64,000 nt of DNA from Lunularia cruciata (GCA_948567375.1 OX419756.1:24840552-24904551); one strand, 5' to 3'. Counted from the stretch's first letter, positions 32,142 to 45,770 are shown. The notes: generated by a model not told the origin, from the sequence alone. Numbers and translations are program-made.

Positions 32142-33060
32142 TTTTGAAGTGGCAAGTGGTCTTCAATTGAAAATTCAAGTGAGCTTCAGTATTGTGTAAA
32201 TGCAACCTATTTGAGTAACCTGCTATCCAAGTACATGCTTGACTTGTAATAAAGTGCTTTTGATTGACTTGTTCTGTGATTGACTTGCACATGTGTGATT
32301 GACTTGCATAGAGTAAAGTTTAGTTCATAATCAGAAAACCTTGTGTCAGTGTCCCACCTGGTCAATTGTCTTGCATAATTAGGGTATAGTTTAGCACTAA
32401 GTAGAATTTAGGGCAATAAAGTGTTTGTGATCTTTAGAGTTTAGTTCATTAGATTAATTACTGAGTTCATTCACTCATTCTGGATATCTCATTAAGCATG
32501 TCATCAAGGTTTTACTCCAATGTCACCAAGATTAAACTTGGGTAATGGGCTGATGTTATCAAGGTTCTACTCTAGTATTGGGCTGACATTGCTCCAACTC
32601 AAAGTTACGCTAGGTTCCATTATGGGGTCATTCCATTTTTGGCACTTACATCAAGTTCAATCAGACCTCACAAGGGTTTTGCTATGTTCTTTCTCCTTAT
32701 GTCACCACATTATTCAAGTTATGTTGGGTTCCTCCAAGGTTTTGTTGTGCACTATTTTGGTTTGTTTGTTTTTGCTTGAGTTAAGTCTAGGTTTAGTTAA
32801 GTTTGTTAGGTTCCACCTGTCCAATGCCAGTGTATTGCTCAAGTATCACTATATCCAATTCTGAAATATCACCAGGGTATTGCCAATAAATGCCTAGGTT
32901 ATGTTTGTCAGGTTTTGCTAGTCCAATAATGCAAATGTATCAAAAAGGAACACCCAAATATGACTAGGATCATGATTGCCATGAATTAATGGAAATGAAT
33001 ATGATTACCATGAATCAAGGGAAATGAACATGAAGTCACAAGAGTGTCACAAAAGCACAC
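32142..33060. other. No gene seen
   Basis: Low-complexity flavour with recurring words CAAGGTTTTACTC, GGGCTGATGTT and GGGCTGACATT around 32500-32600, and GTGATTGACTTGCA-like words around 32280-32310. No coding motif. Confidence 0.3.
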
Positions 33061-33069
33061 CATTTGAAA

Positions 33070-33450
33070 GCAAAGAACTTAAAGAAGAAAATAAATGTAT
33101 GTATATGCAAAATAAATAAAGAACTCAAAGAACAAAGTGAACATATGTACATAGAGGTGAACGTTGTATATGCAATATAAAGCAAAGAACTCAAAGAAGA
33201 AAGTAAATATATGTGTATGAAAAATAAGCAAAGAACTGAAAGAACAAAGTAAACATGTGTATATGTAATATAAGTATGCATGATGATCAAATATAAATGG
33301 CTAGGAATGCAAAAGCAACAAGAACAAGTACTCCTACTATACATGAAGTGCTTGAATATATATGGCCAAGTATGCATGATGCTGAAATATAAATGGCCAA
33401 GAATGCAAAAGCAATGAGGATGCGTACTCCTACTATACATGAAGTGTTGT
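33070..33450 (+). repeat. Two adjoining tandem arrays
   Basis: The first array (33070-33270) has about four units of roughly 40-65 bases centred on GCAAAGAACTCAAAGAA followed by AAAGTAAATATATGTGTATG. The second array (about 33270-33450) has two units of roughly 100 bases with GTATGCATGATG, AAATATAAATGGC, AATGCAAAAGCAA and ACTCCTACTATACATGAAGTG. Neither codes for an obvious protein. Confidence 0.7.
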
Positions 33451-33479
33451 GCTATACAAATGTACTAAGACATGGGATT

Positions 33480-35500
33480 GGACTGAATAACATGTGGAGG
33501 TGTTGTTAACATGTCCTTGACATCCATGGCCTTACCTCTAGCCTGGGACTTGTCAATAGCCTCACCTATAATAGAAGCCTTAGGTGGAAGGCACTCTACT
33601 TTGACACACATCTATGCCATGTTAATGTGCTTAATGAAAGGTATCTAAATATACACTAGACTATATCTCCAAAGAAGATCCCACTTTCCATTTTGCATGG
33701 AAGGTATTAGAATGTAGTAGCTAAACCTTCAAAAGTAGCTAAACCACACTATACGCCATAAGCCAGCCCAAAGTTCACTCCTCAATAAGGAACTCAATGG
33801 CACAATGCAAGTTGGCAATAAATCTATCTAAGAGAGCCTTTAAGGGGTAGTGATGAGGAAGCATGCTCTAATGCACTAAAATAGGAAGGAGAAAAGTGTC
33901 ACTAATAGATAGCAGCATGGAGGATGGTTCTTATAATATGGTAAGAAAGCATTATCAACTACCAAAATATCTTGTTATGGTAAACCTAATATAGTAAATT
34001 TACTATAGAGTGTATGGATATAAAGTCTATATTGGTCCTTATTTCTTTCCATGTCATCCAACACATCCATGATACAAGCATTGGTTTTTACACCATTGGG
34101 TAGTAACCATGAATCCACATGTCACTCAATAGATGCTAGAAATCCTGTCAAGTACTATCAATTTACAAGATAACCTCAAACTTGAACACACAAAACTCCA
34201 TGAACACTTGAGGTGCAATATATATCTAAAAGTGGTCCTTGCTTGATATAAGGTCTATTTGAACCACTCTTCTAACAAGGACCACTGGCTAGAGAGCCTA
34301 CTACTATCCAACATAACATCAACCAAGCAACCAATATCCAAGACTAAAATCTTCCTCCACCTTACCACAAAGTAAGAAGTAAACTCTTGAGTTAAGCTAA
34401 TCTACTCTCACATCATAAAATGTCTATAAATCTCACCATTGAATGTCATCTTCCTCTCCTCTAACCGATCTATATGTGTAGAGGTGTGTGAAATGTGGTG
34501 GGGTTGCAAGATCATCAAAGATACAAGGTCTCCAAATAACTATATTCATATCAGCAATCGTCACACTAGCTCTCCAATTGGCCCTCCATGCAACCAAGGC
34601 TTAGTTTGCATCTCCATCAACCTATGTTTATCTCATTAGCATGAGCAAATGGAGTGACTTGCTAGTCTATTGATCTGAGTATCCTCACTAGTCATATCCA
34701 AACTCTTTGCCTGAGTGTGATCATCCATTGCAAGCTTTATGGGTGATGATCACATAGAGTTCTTTCTATGGAGCTGCCACATCTGATAGAATGCCCCCTC
34801 TAAGTCATTCCTCACATTAGCTAACACTACTCTAGTCCTCTCCACATCAACCTAATTACTCGCCAAGTTGCCCATGGAGACCACTAACTCCCTATGGTAA
34901 GAGTCACACAAGGTCCTATAAGCCACCTCCATCAATGCTCTCTTTGCTAATAGAACATACCATGCCAATGTTCTATCATGTTGCTCTCTCTCCCCTCTTG
35001 CAAAGGCCAAAATAGAATCCTCTTTTTGCTCAATTTCTCTCTCTCTCTCCTCACCAAATCAAGAATATGAAGCTCTCTCTTCCTCAAAAATTGCTCTCTC
35101 TTCCATGTCTCCAATAGCTGACTCTCTTTCTATAAGCACATGCTCTTTATCATCATGCTCTAACTCCCTCTTGCTCTTAGCTAGTGCTCTCTACACTCCA
35201 TGTCTCCTATAGAGGACTCTCTCCCTTTACTAGTGAGCTCTCATGTTTTATACTCCCTCTCTAAGGATGCTCTCTCTAGTCCCTAAGTCCCCCACTCTCT
35301 CCGCACACTCCATCTCTACTCTCCACTATCACACATACACTCTCTCTTTACAATTAGACACCCTAGCACTCACATTGATGGGATTTCTCTCAATGATTCA
35401 AAACTAGGAATAGCAGTTTATGCAAGCCAACTACCAAGCCAATTACCTAGTGGATTCATTGGGGGGTACCTCAACCTCAGTCTAATATACATCACTCTCA
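33480..35500 (-). pseudogene. Unknown coiled-coil protein relic, copy 2
   Basis: Heavily decayed, same orientation as 18.7-20.5 kb. Matching points are FCVFKFEVIL..IDST (copy 1: CLLCFEVNLWIDLTQDGL), the segment around 33.95 kb (SYHIIRTILHAAIY versus SYYRNHPHGAIYPTHF), and a Glu/Arg-rich coiled-coil region at 34.95-35.3 kb read from CTCTCTCTC-rich DNA. No ORF longer than about 60 codons remains. It supports a dispersed family but adds no functional clue. Confidence 0.4.
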
Positions 35501-38200
35501 TGCTACCTACGCGTGTCTAATAGAAAGGATGTACATGGATCATCTGCAACCAAAATACCCTATGGGTCCTCTAAGCAATCAATATGGATGCCCAAACAAG
35601 AACTTGTGCACAAAGGTCAAATTTATATCAAATCTAATGAAACCTATATCTTTCTATGATAGTGTATACCACCATAGATAGCAAAACCAAATTGTGTGAA
35701 GTTGAACATTAAAATAATGGAGTCACATGCATGGAATACCATAGGAGCATATTTTGTGACAAAATTGAATATACCTTATTTGTCATCACTTCCACCATTA
35801 CCAAAGAGAAATACACAATATGCCTAGAAGGAAAGAACCTAAGTGCAATATTGTAATACCAATAGCTAGACATATGATCCAGAGATGCAATTTGGTTTGG
35901 TAACATCTAGAAGGATATTATATGATCAACTAAGTAGATCAGACAGAAGTATCACCAAAAAGAGTACTTCTACTAATAGACCAAAAACCAAAACATGCTT
36001 GAAGACTTTAGAATCAATAGCTAGACATATGATCTAAAGGTAGAATTTGGGTTATTGACATCTGGAAGGATGTTATACATAATGGACTAAGTAGATCAGG
36101 TAAAGGTATCACAAAAAGAGCACTTCTACGCATAGGTCAGAAACCAAAATAGGCATTAAAACTTTAAAGGCAATTTTGGAGGACCTATCCAAGCAAGTAA
36201 TCCTATGGTGTAGCTTCCTTGGAGGAGATCCTCTTTGGCTATATAATAAAGAGAAGGTGCATCTTTGGGGCACTAGAGTTTGAGTGTGAAACTTCTGTTT
36301 TTTTTGTGTGTTTCTCTCCTATCCTCGGAACATTACAAATACACACACAACAATCCAAGCCAATTGGGCATAAATTCAAGCATGCAAGCATGGAGAAGAT
36401 CCAAACACAAGAAACCTAACAAAACTCTTTGTGCTTTTGGTAGAAATATGCTTAAGAGTATCCTTGTTCTATCAAAGAACTGCTTTTAATCTATACTCCA
36501 AGTTTACATCCAATCTGTATTCTAAGTAGGAAAATTCTATACTTTTTGATAAAATACTTTAGCAAGACTAAAATAGGGATAAATTTTCTCTATAACTATA
36601 ATTTAAATATCCTAGAACTCAATGAAAGCTTGTAAGATAAGATTTCCAATGTTCTAAAGCAAGTCTCAATCTGACCACTACATCTCTCTTGACAAGGTCT
36701 CAACTTTGTTGTATTTTTGTAGTTCCAACCCTTATTTTGAAACCCGTAAGTGTGGCTCAACTCTTGATTCTTACATAATATTTTACCAAATTTTAGCCCA
36801 ACAATTCATTAAACATTAGAGAACACTTGAGAAAGCTACAATTCTTCCACTCTTGACTTAAATTTGGAGATTTGACATTCAATCGTAATTGGACATACAA
36901 TTGTTCTATTGAGCTCATGATAAAATTTCTGGTAGAGTTTGTTGCACCAAATCTCACTATCTTCAAAACTTGAGCTAGCCTTATTTTATTTAGTACTTGG
37001 TTGTGCTCCTATCTTAAGCTATGTAAATTTTGATAGCTTAATCCAACCCTAATTCCTAGATATGGATCAAATCTCAAGTTGAGCTAACTTTTGAACTCTA
37101 CATAGCCAAATATAATTGATACTTGAGTTTACTATTTAAAAAATTCACATGAAATATTTGCACACAGATACAATACCTAACCACCAACAAAACTAGAAAG
37201 TTTCATATGCTGATTCAAAAGAAACTTGAAAAGTGACCAAAACTCCAAATTTGATCATAATCTCCTTCCCAACACCATGAGTTCCAATACTCTACTTCTA
37301 GTTGATTAGATCAAATTTGAGATTAATTCAAAAATGAAATTTCCTAAGCTCAACAAAACAAGCATTATGTCTTCTTCCCAACCCTATTGACAAATCATAA
37401 AAAACTAAAATAAAACTCTTAGATTTCTCTAGTTTGTGCACTTGAGTATGAATTTGAACACCCTTGTTTCAATTGATCATATCCAACTTATAATCTACTT
37501 AAATCCATTACTACTTGTTTTTAGACCAAAATTCAATACTTCTCTCTCTAGCTATGGTCTTTTCTCCCCAAATTCCCTTCCCTAACCTCCTTAAACATCA
37601 AAAATTCAAAACTTTTGATGTTGGGACCCAATTTCTTACTCTTTTGTCACTTAGTCATTTTACCTTTTTGACCCATGAACCCCACAATTCCACATTGAAA
37701 GCATTGAATGAAATTAAATCCTTCTCTTTTTATAAAAGCAAATAAATAGTCAAATCTCAAACGTATCCAAAAGTAAACACAAGAAAGATGATAAGACCCG
37801 AGGTTTCTATCACCAATGCCACAAATACAAGCCCAAAATGTGCTACTATCCAAGCCCAAAAGTGATCATAAAACAAAATCTAAAGCTTGATGAGAAAAGG
37901 ATTTGGGAGTGACAAATCAAAAGCATATAACATCTTTGGTTCAAACTCTTTTTCCATGCTCTAGCTCATACACTCAATACACTCTCACTCTCCAACATTC
38001 TCCTCCCAATCAAGACTCCTAAGACTAAACACCTCCATCCTCTATCAAGTCTCCACCACCTATATACATCAAAGCCCTTAAAAATAGAACAAGATTGTAG
38101 TTCATATGGCCATCACTTAAATATACAAAGATTTCTCACATAGCAATGGTTCAACCATGAGATTTTTCATACAATCTACTCTAGCATTGTGGAGATAAAT
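35500..38200. other. No gene seen; one local duplication
   Basis: About 35860-35990 and 36010-36140 are an imperfect duplication (AATAGCTAGACATATGATC, then GGTAACATCTAGAAGGATATTATA versus GTTATTGACATCTGGAAGGATGTTATA, then AGTAGATCAG and a polypurine/ACTTCTAC word). The rest to 38.2 kb is AT-rich, possibly the LTR or 3' untranslated part of the gypsy relic to the right. Confidence 0.35.
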
Positions 38201-38379
38201 AGCACTTGATTACTTTCTCACTAGCTAAGAAAACCACAACACGACATCTATCTCTTCAAACCTATGCATCCTCTAGTATGCATCAACCAACTAGTTTACA
38301 TATTATGATTGGCATCATACCACCTCCTCATGTGATTCTTGAGACTTTGCATCCTCTAGCACTAGATCTTCATTTTGAA

Positions 38380-40620
38380 AATCAAAGAGATCAAACTCTT
38401 TGCTTTCTTCTTCTATGTTCAAGCACCTTTCTTGCTGTTTGAAAAGCTTGACATGCTTGTCTACAATTGGAACCTTAAATTTATTTCTGTCTAACTCTTA
38501 GTGAGAGTAAGTGGTATTGTAAAGCACACTAACAACCACATAAGGTCCAAAGCAACACTTTGGGAATTTCCTCATAACACTATGTTGGTTATCTAGACTA
38601 CTGTTGTTGATTAGTACCCAATCTTCTCCTTGATTTTCTTTGGTTGCAAGCGGTGATGTTTGTTGAACCTATCCTTATTCCCAAGACATGCTATCTTAAG
38701 CCTCTCAATTACTAGCTCAACATCTTTTACATTTTCTCCAATTGACAAATCTGGAGCGCCAAGAGATCATCCATAGACATCTGATCTTCCCAAGGCAAGA
38801 CACTCCATGTGGGTATTTGCTCCTCAATGGGCATAACAAGTTTCTATCCGTTCATCAACTCCATGGGCATGTAACCAGTTATCAAACTATAAGTAGTGCA
38901 ATCTGCCCATAGAGCAAATGTCAAGAGCCTTAGCCACTCTCTCACTCTCCATTGGCATGCTGTCACAATGGTTATCAAAATAAGAGGATGACCTTGCTTA
39001 CTCTTGGCATTCCACTCCAAGTTGTAAGTTGTAGTAATACAATTCACTCCACACCTCTCAAAGAAAACCTTAGTTTCTAGGGTATTTATCTCTCCTTGAT
39101 CTGATGTAATTTTTCTAACACATTTGTATCTACAAATCATATCTTCCAACAAAAATCTGCAAACCTCTTTGATGGTTTGTCCTCAAAGCTCATCCTTCCA
39201 CTTGGTCAGACAAATCCTCTTGTGCCAAAACCGTGTAGTGCATCTACTATATTCCAACTTGCATAGTAACTAGATCCACAACCCTCTTTGAAATACATTG
39301 CAAATAGATAGGTAGGATCCAATCCATCTTTATGTTGAAAGTTGAGTATGTTTGGCATATTTTACACATCTACACAAACTAAACTACATCTTTATACATT
39401 TTATATCACCAATATGTCTCTTTTAGCTTGAAAAGATTTTATGATTACTCTTATGTCTAGCCCATAAGCTCTCATGGAATTCTTAGATCTTTGTGTCTCC
39501 ACCTTGCACACAACCCATTGTGGAAGCTTGCCCCTTTATTTAGCTTTTTTTTTATAAATAACCCTCTTCTAAAAGGTAGTTATACACTTTTGCTTTGTTT
39601 ATTTGTACCAAGCATAACTCCACTCTGGTTGCTTGTAAAGGAGCTAGGGTATTGCCCAATAACCAATCTTCTTCATAAAGCTACTTCACAAAGAACTTAA
39701 GATGCTCATGCCCTCCTACTTGAGCCTTGAAAAGAAAGTAGTGCATGTATCTTTGGCATCATAGATCATGGACTCATTATTTGATACTTAGCCCTAGATA
39801 GCATATCTCTTATAGGATTATCCTTGCACACTATGTATCAAAACTCAAGATTCAAAGACTTGATGTATGCTAACCATCTTAGCATTGCAATATCTAGAGT
39901 ATTACAGTTTTTATTGATCCTTAAAAATGGCAAAAAATCAATCTAAGGAAGGACTACCAATCAAGTAGTCATTCTCTTACTTCATGTTTGTAACCACTCC
40001 TCATAGCTCTCATTTAACCTAAGGGTAGCCTATTTAGCACTCATTCAACTTTGCTCCAAAATGCCCTACATATTGGTTTCCATTTTCACCATAATGCCAT
40101 ACTGCCTAACACGTTGCTATGGGATTGGTATGAACCACGAGTATTATTTATTAAGATGGATCATAGCTGATGCATCTTAGTTTAGGTGATGAAGACAATA
40201 ATTGTTTAAGCTTTTGAATAGCTTCCGTATATCTCTTGTCCCACCTTAAATTTTGACCTTTCCACAATAAACTATAGAGTGGATCTGCTAAGTTGGCAAA
40301 GTGAAGAATCCATCCATGATAAACATACAAGCTCCCAAAATCTCCTCACATTTTTTGGTGAGTTGTATGTGTTCTTCATTTGCTAAATTGCATCCACCTT
40401 TCTAGGATCAAGTTTGAAACCAAACCATCCACACAAGTGGCCAACAATGAGCACCTCTTGGTGGTCACCATATCATAACTAAAGGAGATGCTCCTCCTTC
40501 ATTTAAATACAAAATTATACCAATTATTGTGGTGCTCCCATTTCTTCAAAATTTTCTTTTAATGGTCATATTAGGCTTAAGTGCTAAGAGAACCATCAAG
40601 AATGATAGAATTCATGGGAG
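38380..40620 (-). pseudogene. Ty3/gypsy pol relic: reverse transcriptase end, RNase H, integrase
   Basis: Reading leftward from 40.6 kb, with many stops: the RT/RNase H junction has DHQEVL, GHLCGWFGFKLDPRKVDAI and FVCLS-like residues; RNase H-like residues follow near 40.1-39.9 kb. The integrase frame (39152-38844) reads CVRKITSDQGEINTLETKVF, then NLEWNAKSKQGHPL and TFALWADCTTYSLITGYMP. The Asp in TSDQG is present; the position normally Glu (in GNAKSERGHP-type motifs) is Lys. The C-terminal integrase tail near 38.55-38.45 kb has KCCFGPYVVV and ELDRNKFKVPIVDKHVKLFK, typical of plant gypsy elements. The 5' half and gag are missing because the family Y element begins at 40652. Confidence 0.7.
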
Positions 40621-40651
40621 AAATGCCTCTGATGGTCTTGGCAAGCTAGGA

Positions 40652-41435
40652 TGGGAGAAGCACTCAGAGTGATGTAGGCTAGAGCAGAAATAATCCTGAG
40701 TACTTTTAGGGCAGCCTACTTATAGGATTTTTAGCACTCTAAGTGATGTAACATAATCATGAATGTTGATAGAAAGAATGAGTATGGAGATCACATGAGT
40801 TATAGGATCAAGTATCAGGTTGACAAGCAAAGCTATGTCATAAAGGACATGAGAACCACTCAAAGAGAGGCATAATGATCCCAAGTGTCTAAGGGTGTCT
40901 AGTACTTGGAGTGTTGAAGGATCGTTTAAAGTGCTTGCAAGATGCGCAACACCTAAAGTGCCGGTAGGTGAGGCATACATGCCCAAGTTCTGAGTGCCAC
41001 CTTGGCACTTGGGCATGAGTGCCAAGGTGGCACGACAATTTTAACTTGCTGCCAAAAACACTAACCTCCAACTACACTTACCACCAACGGCTACTACCTA
41101 CAAGATAACCATTGGCACTTAGTAGTCAAGTGTAGCATGAGAGAAAGTGGTTGGCAAACAGATTTCCTGGCATGTGGGAGAGTGACTTTGCCCAAGGACA
41201 ACATGCAAGGCCTTTTCCTACATAACAATGAGTGCCTACCTACTCTGTAAATGCTAGAGTGCTCAAGAATGACCAAGATCTGGGTGTATAAATTAAACTA
41301 CCTGGCCTGTAGTGGCGCTTTTTGCAATCCAACCTATCTTCCTAGCTGATTGGGAAGTATCTTGCAAATTCTGTGGAATGGTTGGTGCTCAAAGTCACTT
41401 TGAAGAGTGGCATTGGGTGCAATCTTAGGTACTCA
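40652..41435 (+). repeat. Putative 5' LTR of family Y (plus-strand copy)
   Basis: Aligned with 2274-1520 on the minus strand. It starts TGGGAGAAGCACT and has GTGATGTAGG, AGTATCAGGTTGACAAGC, a TATAAATTA box near 41290 and the end word AATCTTAGGTACTCA. The gag ATG follows at 41481. No 3' LTR was recognised after 43.5 kb, so the element is truncated or decayed at its 3' end. Confidence 0.55.
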
Positions 41436-41480
41436 TCATATTCAACCAGCAGCTCATAGCATCTCTTTGTATGCAAGACC

Positions 41481-43560
41481 ATGGTAGTTACTCCCAAGAC
41501 TTACAAGAAGGCTCTTGAGGCCATCCTTAATCCCCTATTGTAAAAAAATGGGCAATATACTACAAGGTGGATGTAATTAGAAGTAAGCACTTAGGATTCC
41601 TCCTATGGAATTGGGAGGTATAAGACTTCCACATGACTCATGAAATGAGAGGTAAGAGAGAGAGACCTTCATGGGGAATGCGGGGCAATCCACTTCATTT
41701 TACTAAGGACCATTGGCAAATGGTACTTGGCCCGGATGTTGGGTTGCAAGAGCAATGACAATAAACACCAAATTTGTAGACAAGGAGTTAAGAGCTACTT
41801 CAATAGTAAGTGATCCAAGAACAATGGATGGAGTGTAGCTAGTTACAAGGACCCGGCCAAAAGAGCTATTCTTGAGGTAGTCATGAAATTGTTCAAACAA
41901 AAACAAACAACCTACTTAACCAATTGCTTGGCAATGTTCTTTGATTATATGTATGCAAGAGAGCCTATAGATTGGGGTAAAATGTTTGACAAGTAGTGCA
42001 AGATCCTACATAGGGATTTTGAAGAAAAAGGAGGAACTACTTACATTACTCCATTTGTAATACATAACTACATGGGGACAAACCTTCTCAACAAGGTGGA
42101 GAAGAAGAGGTTTCCTACTCATTTTCATCCTATAGGTTATTTTGAAGTGCAATCAAAGGACCTACTCAAAGCACCAAGTATCAATTAGTGGATGCACAGT
42201 TTGTAGAGTTTAGGGTTAGTCCAATTTGTGCAGTTTGTAGAGTTAGTCTAATTTGTGCCTACATATGAAGAAATGGCCTTGCCCAAGGCTCCAAAGAGGA
42301 AGAATACCACCCCAAAGAAGAAACCACTTCCTCCAACCAAGAAATTGAAGTCGAGTGCACAAATTGTTTTGTCCTCTTTGAGAGATCAAGCCGAGGACAT
42401 TGCGGTTGATGAAGATGAGGATGAGGAGAAGTAGGGGTCTTTCACTTTGCAAGGATCATCCTTTGCCCCAAGAAATAACAAAGAAGGAGAAGAAACTTAG
42501 GAAGATGCTTAGTCTGCTCCTCAAGTGCAAGACCAAGACATAGACAAAGGCCCTTTAGATGAAGAAGAACACATGGTAGAAGAAGTGGTAGTGCCTAAGC
42601 TGACACCCTTTAGTCTCAAAGTTCAAGAAGATGTAGTTGCAATATAAGTACAAGATTGGTCCAAGTGCTCAAAGGACCAAGAACTTTGGCTAAGAGAAGG
42701 AGAAGAGGCTGATGATCACACAAAGGACAAAGATTGCATTACAAACAATCTCAAAGAGGAGGAGAAAGTTGACAATGTAACATATCTTCTTGAGGCTGCA
42801 CCAGAATTGCAAATCAAAGTGCAAGAAGCGCTTGTAACATCCAAGTTGGTGCAAGTGCAAGATGGCTCAAATTTCATCATCCACTTAGTGGGTACTGCAT
42901 TGCAATTAATGGAAGTATTACTGCCCTAATACCAATTCAAGTGCATTGAGTGTTGGACTACACCAAATTGATCAATGCTATGCAGAAGTAGGTTTACACT
43001 TGGAAGGCCAAAATGGACTTGGTGAAGGATGAGGTGGCAAAGACCAAAGACCTATACAAGGCAAAGTCTTTGAAGGTAATTGTCTTGATGCAAAAGAACT
43101 AGGAGATAAAGAATAGAAGTCCCACTATTGAGAACAAACAAGATCATCAAGCATCCAAGACCAAGAGGTTTGAGGGAGATTGGAAGGCATTGTGCTTTGA
43201 GATTGACCCGTTCAAGAAGGAAGCCAAAGACCAACTTGACATCAAGTGCCAAGAAATAGACAACACTTTGAGTGCCTTACAAGAGAAACATGACCAAGTA
43301 GTAATGTTGGAGCTATAGATGTAGGAATACCAAAAGGAAGCCGTGACTTAACTAGACATCTTAACAAGGAGGTAGGGGAAGAGAAGATCAAGCATGCAAA
43401 AAGCCTCTAAGTGCTAGAGGAACATAAGGCAGAATGGAGCAGTCAATCAAAGCAAAGAGAAGAAGATAAACTAAAAGTACTATACCAATTGGAAGAAACC
43501 AAAGCCTTGTTCATAAAGATATTGAAGAAAGAAGGACCAGCACTTCATCCCAGGTAGTTA
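41481..43560 (+). pseudogene. Gag-like polyprotein of family Y, plus-strand copy
   Basis: Starting at MVVTPKTYKKALEAI, interrupted soon after by stops and an insertion not present in the minus copy. Conserved parts: TTYLTNCLAMFFDYMYAREP then IDWGKMFD (about 41.90-42.0 kb); ALPKAPKRKNTTPKKKP (42.28 kb); acidic runs (EDIAVDEDEDEE); and the C-terminal coil with KNRSPTIENKQDHQASKTKR (43.1 kb) continuing as a charged helix to about 43.5 kb. The same order is seen on the minus strand at 1.46-0.06 kb. No pol follows. A particle-forming or nucleic-acid-binding gag role is inferred. Confidence 0.55.
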
Positions 43561-43599
43561 TAATCCAAGGCACTCTTGTGAAAGGAAGTCCTTCAATTG

Positions 43600-44290
43600 A
43601 ACTTGCACTCTTTAGTAAGGAATGCATGTTGTGATGATAGGTTAGGTTACCCATTATTGCCTGACCTGGTAGAAAGAACACTAGAAATAGGAGGAAGAAG
43701 GTTATGAAGGTTGGGTAAAAAAGTAGGCTCAAATTATTAGTGACAAGTCTATACATGACCTCCCATTTGTAAGCTCCATAACTAGGCATCTAGGGTGTTC
43801 CTAAAGAGAGAAAAGAAAATTACAATAATTATTTGAAGTATAAAGTTCCATTTCTCTATTTATAAATAATAAATATGTAAACTATATATTTCTCTACTAA
43901 ATGTGTAAACCACTAAATATTTTATCTATAGTTAAGAACCAACAAACAACAAAGAATCACAACAAATGTCCATGTTTCTAACCCAAATTGAGTCTCAAAT
44001 TAAATGAAACTAAACCCATCCAAAATGAGTAAAACCCTATGCCCCTTAAGATAAGTGACCTCTAATCTAAATGAGCAAACCCAACATAAGCAACATCACC
44101 CTACCAAGAATGAATACATACAAGAAAACACATTCCACATGAGAGAACCCATTCCAACAAGCACAATAAAATTAAGCAAACCCATATGGAGTAAACCCAT
44201 TCAAAAATTCATCCATACACATATGCTACTACAAAAAAGCTATTGGTATTGTAATTTAAATATATATCTTAACATAATCTTTTATTGATA
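43600..44290. other. No gene seen
   Basis: AT-rich sequence that may contain the decayed 3' end of the family Y element. AAACCCATTCAA-type words recur around 44010-44210. No motif or paired LTR is recognisable. Confidence 0.3.
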
Positions 44291-44299
44291 TTGATGTCT

Positions 44300-45770
44300 T
44301 ATACAAAAATTCATCAGGTGCATGGTTCAAGGCAAGGCACATTTCTACCACCAAATGCTTAGTTTCTTCTCTATTCTGGTGCTGATAACTCCCACCTCAT
44401 GCCTCCATGAACTGATGTATTGAATCTACTTTTTCTCTAGATTATTCCTCCTCATCCTCCCATATGTCAGATCTATTAATAAATAAAGTGTGCAATATAA
44501 CACAAGTGACTGTCCATTGCAAGATAAAGTATTCTTTTCTTGTTACTCACTCAATACTTGCAAGGAAATCCAACAGGCTTTTAGTATCCATATGCATTTT
44601 TCATTTAGACACATTGTTTGAGCCACAATGGTTGAAACCTTTTTTTCCTGATTGCTTGTTGTTTAAATGAAAGCACCAAATGATTCATTGGCATATATCC
44701 TACATTGCCTAATAAATATTGATGGTTATCAAACAAAGTCCATGCTCCTATCTAATTTAGATCTAACCAAAGTTCATACTTCTTTAAACATATCATATCA
44801 TGATATGATGTGTCACCATTCTTTAGCCACCACTAAACAAACAATAATAAATAATGCTCATCAATAATTTGTCCTCAAGGTCATAAAGAGGACTAATTCT
44901 CCCAGGAAATCTTCTTATCACAGCCACTACTAATAAACACACTCTCCAATAAACTCTTCACAACATGGAAAGGATGATAGATTCTCAATAGAAAACCTTT
45001 TACCTCATGCAAAGTGCAGAATTATATGCTTGTCATTACATATCAATTAGCTAGTGATTGAGTAAGAACACTTTCACACTTTCTGATTGAGTAAGAACAC
45101 TTTCACAAACTAAACTTCCTCATCAATGGTGGGTCCTTATGACAAGGTAAAGAGAGTACAATCCACTAGTTCTATACAAAAATCCTTTTTGTGCAAACAT
45201 GGATACAATTCTGGCTCTCTCCTTGATCCTTGGCCATTAAACTTTATTTTTTATAATGAACAATATTGCATTGATTTTTCTCTCAATAACTTGGTTGTTG
45301 ATCTTGCACTAATTCCCCATCAGTTCATTCCTCTAGCAACACAAGTTTCATTTCCACTATGTCTAAATCAATCCATTGCTAATGCCAATTGGGAGCCATA
45401 CATGTGATTGGTATTTTCTTAGATCCCTCCTTCTTTGAAGACATCATGCACTTTCAATACGTCCACTACAGCAATAAGGAGTTCATATCCATTCTCACTA
45501 GCTGTTTCAAAGCTACAAGATCAAGCACCAAAAGAATTCTATATACAAATTTTGTGCTTCTAAAAGTTTGCAATCTTTCCCTCAAATATTGTCTCTCATG
45601 GATCATTTTGCACCATTTGTACAACCTTTCCATATCATCCTCTTCTTTGCTCCATTCCCTTATATCCCAATCCCAAGAGGAATCCACCTATTCATCACAA
45701 TTTTCTAATTCTGCTATTTGAATGCATATCAGATTTTCAATTCATTCCTAGGGAATTATAAGTCCCTAAG
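44300..45770 (-). pseudogene. PIF/Harbinger transposase relic, second copy
   Basis: The minus-strand frame 45687-45466 reads MERLYKWCKMIHERQYLRER, then FRSTKFVYRILLVLDLVALK and QLVRMDMNSLLL. The RMD(V/M)NS motif and its spacing match the N-terminal part of the copy at 25.3-25.1 kb. Downstream residues (KKIPITCMAPNWH) match the WLQVAIALDRF region loosely. The catalytic part is too decayed to place the acidic residues. A possible inverted-end word, AATTGAAACCCCG, lies at 46231. Confidence 0.45.

Noticed and set aside
33036-33440. A 134-residue minus-strand frame with Cys/Tyr/Phe repeats
   Set aside because: It is produced by the tandem arrays; the repeated residues simply follow the DNA units.
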